From: Lachnospiraceae bacterium UBA3821
GTDB taxonomy: Bacteria > Bacillota > Clostridia > Lachnospirales > Lachnospiraceae
Reading direction: 5' to 3'
Assembly (NCBI GenBank): GCA_002368865.1
Contig: DFDT01000086.1
Span: forward strand, 1-14,080
Length of the DNA: 14,080 nt
Part shown: piece after piece, positions 13,085-14,080 of the stretch
Position numbering within the stretch: position 1 is the stretch's first letter
Layout: every line of letters begins with the position of its first letter
Translations under genes and position numbers: made by a program
Notes under the pieces: model-generated
What the model was told of the DNA's origin: nothing
What the model saw: only the letters and a program-made list of their open reading frames with translations
The model's database searches: none

Positions 13085-13804
13085 ATGTCGGAAGCAGTCA
13101 CGGAATTAAAAAAGATTGTAGAAGCCTATGATAACATTGTATTTTTCGGCGGAGCAGGCGTTTCCACGGAGAGCGGAATCCCCGATTTCCGCAGTGTGGA
13201 TGGCCTGTATCATCAGCAGTATGATTATCCGCCCGAGACCATCTTAAGCCATAGCTTTTATCGCTCAAACACCAAGGAATTCTATCGCTTTTACCGCAAT
13301 AAAATGCTTTTCCTGGACGCCAAGCCCAACGACGCGCACAAAAAGCTGGCGGAGCTGGAGGCCAAAGGCAAAGTGCGCGCCATCGTCACCCAGAATATTG
13401 ACGGTCTGCACCAGGCGGCGGGCAGCAAAGTCGTACTGGAACTGCACGGCTCCGTGCACCGCAACTACTGTGAGCGCTGTCATGCTTTCTATGACGTCCA
13501 ATATATCCTTGACAGCGAAGATGTGCCGGTCTGCAAAGAGTGCGGCGGTCCCGTAAAACCGGACGTGGTACTCTATGAGGAGGGCCTGGACGACAAGACG
13601 ATCCGGGATGCCGTGCGCTATATCAGCGAGGCACAGGTACTCATCATCGGCGGCACTTCTCTGGCCGTCTATCCCGCTGCCGGACTGATCGACTATTTTA
13701 AGGGCGATAAACTGGTTGTAATTAATATGGCTCCCACACCCAGAGACCGCTATGCGGATCTCTTGATACAGGAGCCCATCGGACAGGTTTTTGCCCAGCT
13801 ATAA
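13085..13804 (+). CDS. cobB: NAD-dependent protein deacylase, Sir2 family (CobB-like)
   Basis: This 239-residue protein has an ATG seven bases after AAGGAGG. NAD-binding and catalytic motifs are FFGGAGVSTESGIPDFRS (20-37), TQNIDGLH (102-109) and LELHGS with the catalytic H121. Zinc cysteines are C129, C132, C150 and C153. GGTSLAVYPAAG (189-200) is the second NAD-binding motif. The FGE-type motif of many sirtuins reads KPDVVLYEEGL here. The CobB-type Tyr and Arg (YxxR) that mark desuccinylase activity are not evident in the helix before AKPNDAH, so a deacetylase like that of Thermotoga is more likely. It removes acyl groups from lysines, giving nicotinamide and O-acyl-ADP-ribose. It is monocistronic as far as seen, divergent from the YdcF-like gene. 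Confidence 0.96.
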   Translation: MSEAVTELKKIVEAYDNIVFFGGAGVSTESGIPDFRSVDGLYHQQYDYPPETILSHSFYRSNTKEFYRFYRNKMLFLDAKPNDAHKKLAELEAKGKVRAIVTQNIDGLHQAAGSKVVLELHGSVHRNYCERCHAFYDVQYILDSEDVPVCKECGGPVKPDVVLYEEGLDDKTIRDAVRYISEAQVLIIGGTSLAVYPAAGLIDYFKGDKLVVINMAPTPRDRYADLLIQEPIGQVFAQL

Positions 13805-13826
13805 TTGCCCGGATATAAAATACAAG

Positions 13827-14080
13827 CTACGGCTTCGCCGGCGGATTTCCCGGCGGAGTCGTTGTTTTCTGCCGCCTTTCCGTCTTGGTAAACAGGAAAA
13901 CATCCTCCGGATGCCTCGTTCTCACGGAATTCTCCCGCATGTAACTGCCTGCGCCGGTCTTCATCGCCACCGTATTCATACCCGCTTTTAAATGAGAGGT
14001 GTAGATCCAGCCGATCAGCAAAGACACGATCAGCGCAATGACTTCTCCCTTTCCGCTGAAGCCGCCGGAAAAATACATCA
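13827..14080 (-). CDS. C-terminal end of a probable TPM-domain membrane protein (partial)
   Basis: The frame is open from the window edge to a TAG at 13827-13829, so the N-terminus is missing. What remains has a Gly/Ser-rich segment (FSGGFSGKG), one hydrophobic helix (VIALIVSLLIGWIYTSHL), and a cytoplasmic-type tail with SYMRENSVRTRHPEDVFLFTKTERR. This pattern of a helix, a SYxxxxSxxxxxxxDxFLF segment and a basic end is what I recall at the C-terminus of clostridial TPM_phosphatase (YgcG-like) proteins. The TPM domain itself would lie outside the window, so the family call is tentative. A GC-rich inverted repeat (13833-13841 with 13850-13858) falls in its last codons. Confidence 0.55.
   Translation of the reverse strand, partial: MYFSGGFSGKGEVIALIVSLLIGWIYTSHLKAGMNTVAMKTGAGSYMRENSVRTRHPEDVFLFTKTERRQKTTTPPGNPPAKP

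Noticed and set aside
13833..13858. GC-rich inverted repeat (CTTCGCCGG/CCGGCGGAG) as terminator of the sirtuin gene
   Set aside because: It lies in the coding end of the minus-strand gene, has one G-T pair, and is followed only by GTTGTTTTC with no clean T-run.

Overview
The window looks like chromosomal DNA from an anaerobic Gram-positive member of the Clostridia, most likely a Lachnospiraceae-type gut bacterium. The evidence is strong AAGGAGG ribosome binding sites, the clusters rpsF-ssb-rpsR and gdpP-rplI-dnaB, a zinc-ribbon (four-ligand) S18, a clostridial 2[4Fe-4S] ferredoxin, and a pyruvate formate-lyase (PFL) system. No tRNA, rRNA, CRISPR array or intact insertion sequence was seen.

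Bases 1-3930 hold anaerobic pyruvate metabolism. The window opens on the last 21 codons of a PFL catalytic core that stops just before the glycyl radical domain. That domain is encoded separately, as a 79-residue protein with RVSGY (399-638). Between them lies a 66-residue protein (131-331) that resembles the start of the glycyl radical domain but lacks the radical glycine and ends in a cysteine-containing tail. The activating enzyme PflA (2895-3656) and a small ferredoxin (3756-3926) follow on the same strand. Between them, on the minus strand, is a membrane protein with two Rossmann/RCK-like domains and a C-terminal RyR-like domain. The split PFL with a radical-less paralogue is the most unusual thing here.

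Bases 3986-8564 (minus strand) carry a housekeeping operon: gdpP (c-di-AMP phosphodiesterase), rplI (L9), dnaB (replicative helicase), then a MerR-type coiled-coil protein after a hairpin terminator. Divergent from gdpP is a four-domain phosphorelay protein, REC-Hpt-degenerate REC-REC (8742-10358), with no kinase or DNA-binding domain. It converges on rpsR at a shared bidirectional terminator.

Bases 10430-11834 (minus strand) carry a 57-residue DUF951-type protein, rpsF, ssb and rpsR. Upstream of them is an imperfect inverted repeat of about 220 bp (11854-12080), probably a miniature element or a large structured RNA. It abuts the stop codon of a membrane-anchored YdcF/DUF218 protein (12075-12923). 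A sirtuin deacetylase (13085-13804) is divergent from that gene, and the window closes on the C-terminal end of a probable TPM-domain membrane protein (minus strand, open at the edge).

Several ORFs run longer upstream than the real genes. Shine-Dalgarno sites and family alignments were used to move starts inward for the RyR protein, pflA, the ferredoxin, merR, rplI, gdpP, the response regulator, rpsF and the YdcF gene.
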